A stretch of 64,000 bases of DNA, taken from contig JAPPMO010000101.1 of assembly GCA_028873975.1 (NCBI GenBank), positions 1 to 64,000 of the forward strand, in the 5' to 3' direction. A program made the position numbers and the translations under genes. Every line of letters starts with the position of its first letter. The first letter of the stretch is position 1. The DNA is from Chloroflexota bacterium (GTDB taxonomy: Bacteria > Chloroflexota > Anaerolineae > Aggregatilineales > Phototrophicaceae). The notes beneath the pieces are model-generated. The model did no database searches. It was not told the DNA's origin and was given only the letters and a program-made list of their open reading frames with translations. Of this stretch, positions 62,130 to 64,000 are shown piece by piece.

Positions 62130-63419
62130 CTATAACAGATCGGCTGGATGAATGATGTGACCGGCGACGCAGCTTGCGGCGACAACCGCTGGATTAGCGA
62201 GATAGATCCGCGCCTCAGGTTCGCCCATCCGGCCGCGGAAGTTGCGGTTGGCGCTGCTGACGCAGACCTCGCCCGGCGCCAGCACGCCCATGTGAACCCC
62301 CATACAGGGTCCGCAGCCGGGCGTGCCAACGGTCGCGCCGGCATCAATCAAGGCAGCGATATAGCCGGCTGCGCTGGCATCGCGCAGGACCATCGACGAG
62401 GCTGGGATGACGAGCAGCCGCGCGCGGATTTTCCGGCCGCGCAAGACCTCCGCGGCGGCGGCGATATCCTCGAGCCTGCCATTGGTACAGGTGCCGATAA
62501 AGCCGAGATCAACGGGTATTTCGCCAACTTCTGAAAGCGGCAGAACATTGTCGACGGACTGCGGGCAAGAGATCACGGGTTCAATGCAACCGAGACGGAT
62601 GTGATGGTCTTCGGCATAGTCCGCATCGGTATCCGGGTACAGGGCATTGTCCCTAAAGTATGCCAGCCGTTCTCGACAATCATGCGCTCGCGTCCGCCGC
62701 ATGATGTTCTCAAGCCAAGCCCAGGTGACGCCGTCAGGCGCGATCCAGGCGTTCTTGGCGCCCATCTCCGCCATCATATTCGTGAGTACAGCCCGCGAAT
62801 CGGGAGTCAGGGAGTTTAAGCCGCCGCCATCAAATTCGACAGCTTTGTAGCTTGCGCCTTCCGACGACAATTGTCCGATAAGATGGATAGTCAAGTCCTT
62901 GCTCGTAACGCCCGTTTTGAGTTCGCCGGAGAGTCTGATGCGGATGGTCTCTGGAACGCGCAGCCAAAGTTCGCCGGTCGCCCACAGCGCGGCGACCTCG
63001 CTGCGTCCGATGCCGGCGCTGAAGGCGCCCAGCCAGCCGAAATGCGTGCTGTGGCTGTCGGCGCCCAGCAGGGTCAGGCCGGGACCCACCAGTCCCTCTT
63101 CACATAAAACCTGGTGACAGATTCCCCGTCCGACTTCATAGAAATTGCCAATGCCATGTTCGCGAACAAAGCGTCGGACCGCCTGGTGATTCCGGGCATG
63201 GCCAGGGTTCGGCGGCGGTACCGCGTGGTCAAGCGTGATTGCAAGACGTTCCGGGTACTTGACGCGCCGATGCGGAAGCTGCTCGAATAGTTGCGCGATG
63301 GCAGCGGTATTGTCGTGGCTCAGGATCACGTCCGGTTCGATAACAAGGACTTCCCCGGGCTTTGCGGCGCTGCTGCCGCTGGCGCGCGCGAGCAGCTTTT
63401 CCGTTGCTGTCATCGCCAT
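62130..63419 (-). CDS. leuC: 3-isopropylmalate dehydratase large subunit (LeuC-like, HacA/Leu1 type)
   Basis: The Fe-S subunit, 429 residues. Cluster cysteines are in [14 protein letters not shown] and [13 protein letters not shown], the pattern of isopropylmalate and homoaconitase types rather than TCA aconitases. Other conserved segments are [16 protein letters not shown] and CHQVLCEEG. The frame reaches 29 codons further upstream, but ATG 63419 has GGAAG 6 bases upstream. No other leu genes are in the window, so leucine synthesis versus homoaconitase or citramalate routes is open. Confidence 0.9.
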   Translation of the reverse strand: MAMTATEKLLARASGSSAAKPGEVLVIEPDVILSHDNTAAIAQLFEQLPHRRVKYPERLAITLDHAVPPPNPGHARNHQAVRRFVREHGIGNFYEVGRGICHQVLCEEGLVGPGLTLLGADSHSTHFGWLGAFSAGIGRSEVAALWATGELWLRVPETIRIRLSGELKTGVTSKDLTIHLIGQLSSEGASYKAVEFDGGGLNSLTPDSRAVLTNMMAEMGAKNAWIAPDGVTWAWLENIMRRTRAHDCRERLAYFRDNALYPDTDADYAEDHHIRLGCIEPVISCPQSVDNVLPLSEVGEIPVDLGFIGTCTNGRLEDIAAAAEVLRGRKIRARLLVIPASSMVLRDASAAGYIAALIDAGATVGTPGCGPCMGVHMGVLAPGEVCVSSANRNFRGRMGEPEARIYLANPAVVAASCVAGHIIHPADLL

Positions 63420-63493
63420 GGCGAAGCTTCCATACGCTGTATCTCTTTTCGTTTCAGTCCCGGTCGACTTTAGCCTATCTTGGGAAATCGCCA

Positions 63494-63519
63494 ATACACT
63501 ACCCATTGCGGTAGTGTAT
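63494..63519. repeat. Perfect inverted repeat at the left edge of a family B element
   Basis: ATACACTACC-CATTGC-GGTAGTGTAT is a perfect 10+6+10 inverted repeat. Its left half, together with the preceding CA, resembles the right end of the same element (CAATACATTATCCATTG at 63651-63667). The left edge therefore looks like an abutting remnant of a second copy. It is about 75 bases before leuC and may affect its promoter. Confidence 0.7.
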
Positions 63520-63662
63520 CCTTTTCGGTTGAAACAAAAAGCTTAACCACCGAGGGCACCGAGAATGGGTTGCGAAATAGTCCTATTCTTTGTGTCCTTC
63601 GTGTCTTTGTGGTGAAACTGAATATGGCTCATTTGAATTTCAACCGAATTCAATACATTATC
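63510..63662. repeat. Short dispersed element, family B, copy 3
   Basis: A 153-bp near-copy of the element at 8121-8282, in the same orientation, with left end GGTAGTGTATCC, TTTTCGGTTGAAAC and right end AATTTCAACCGAATTCAAT. The inner core is slightly shorter, lacking one ACCGAGG unit. It fills the gap between leuC and the MFS gene at the right edge of the window. Confidence 0.85.
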
Positions 63663-63738
63663 CATTGTTGCTTTTGCCTAGAACAAATGTCTGTTACAAT
63701 AGCTGAGTTTAGCGATTTCTCCCTCACAGGCAGGTCAG

Positions 63739-64000
63739 ATGCTGTCACAAGATCTTCAAGACAAGCTTCGTCACAATGCCCTGGTTAATATCCTCGACGG
63801 CAGCTTCTTCGGACTGAGCGTCGTCGGCTTGGCTTCCTATGTTACCATAGTGCCTTTGTTCTTGTCCTATCTCACCGAATCAACTGCGCTGATCGGTTTT
63901 GTAGCGACCCTCTTTCATATTGGCTGGCAAATACCGCAGTTGCTGACATCGAACTACGTTGCCGGCTTGCGCCGCTTCAAACCCATGGTGCTGGCCATGA
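63739..64000 (+). CDS. Major facilitator superfamily transporter, N-terminal part (cut by window edge)
   Basis: An open frame from ATG 63739 to the window end encodes 87 residues beginning MLSQDLQDKLRHNALVNILD. They include two hydrophobic helices (FFGLSVVGLASYVTIVPLFL and ALIGFVATLFHIGWQIPQLL), followed by a polar loop LRRFKPM. The pattern of a short amphipathic start and paired helices fits an MFS permease. AGG lies upstream of the ATG. The family is a guess until the rest is seen. Confidence 0.65.
   Translation, partial: MLSQDLQDKLRHNALVNILDGSFFGLSVVGLASYVTIVPLFLSYLTESTALIGFVATLFHIGWQIPQLLTSNYVAGLRRFKPMVLAM

Overview
The window looks like a chromosomal segment of a free-living bacterium of moderately high GC. 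It contains no tRNA or rRNA gene that I could see. The gene mix fits a Chloroflexota (Anaerolineae-like) genome: a fused sulfate adenylyltransferase/APS kinase, a two-subunit 2-oxoacid:ferredoxin oxidoreductase, a JAMM protease / sulfur carrier / MoeZ cluster, a CcdA-TlpA fusion, PEP carboxylase, and many intergenic repeats built around an ACCGAGGACACCGAG core. This placement is inference from gene content; no 16S or ribosomal marker is present.

Layout. 1-7.3 kb: end of an unrecognised gene, sulfate activation (Sat-CysC), a SERCA-like calcium P-type ATPase, threonine aldolase and a CPBP-like membrane protein. 7.3-10.2 kb: two tandem rhomboid proteases separated by a repeat element, then citrate synthase. 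10.2-11.2 kb: a long intergenic region with a composite repeat and a leader ending in an intrinsic terminator. 11.2-13.2 kb: JAMM protease, ubiquitin-like sulfur carrier with a C-terminal extension beyond its glycines, and MoeZ-type activating enzyme. 13.2-15.0 kb: an AT-richer island of two overlapping unknown genes with a perfect palindrome upstream. 15.1-20.1 kb: korB, korA, a GntR/FadR regulator with its own palindrome, and an aminotransferase. 20.2-30.5 kb: double RNase H protein, small membrane protein, MFS transporter, aconitase, thioredoxin-fold protein, HIT protein, FabG and a beta-propeller lipoprotein. 30.6-40.3 kb: Lon, a secreted protein, two glycosyltransferases, hibernation factor HPF, ComF, PgeF, YggS and YggT. 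40.4-47.4 kb: a zinc-ribbon coiled-coil protein, then O-antigen-ligase-like and two other polytopic proteins, a HEAT-like protein and a PspA-like protein. 47.4-52.8 kb: DUF2085, TlpA, CcdA-TlpA fusion, CCA-adding enzyme. 52.8-64 kb: UbiA prenyltransferase, M1 peptidase lipoprotein, VOC protein, PEP carboxylase, formiminotransferase, YifB ATPase, LeuC/LeuD, and the start of an MFS transporter.

Metabolic themes. Citrate synthase, aconitase, 2-oxoacid:ferredoxin oxidoreductase and PEP carboxylase together cover TCA entry, carbon replenishment and ferredoxin reduction. Sat-CysC and the JAMM/carrier/MoeZ set cover sulfate activation and protein-bound sulfur transfer. The CcdA/TlpA/DUF2085 block handles thiol redox outside the membrane.

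The most interesting signals are (i) a set of short non-coding mobile elements in two families with related cores, two copies of which keep clean 9- and 10-bp target duplications; (ii) a conserved 11-base loop sequence found inside three of these elements, each time between short complementary arms; (iii) the two-gene island at 13.2-15.0 kb with its own palindrome; and (iv) the JAMM/sulfur-carrier pair, whose carrier must apparently be trimmed to work.
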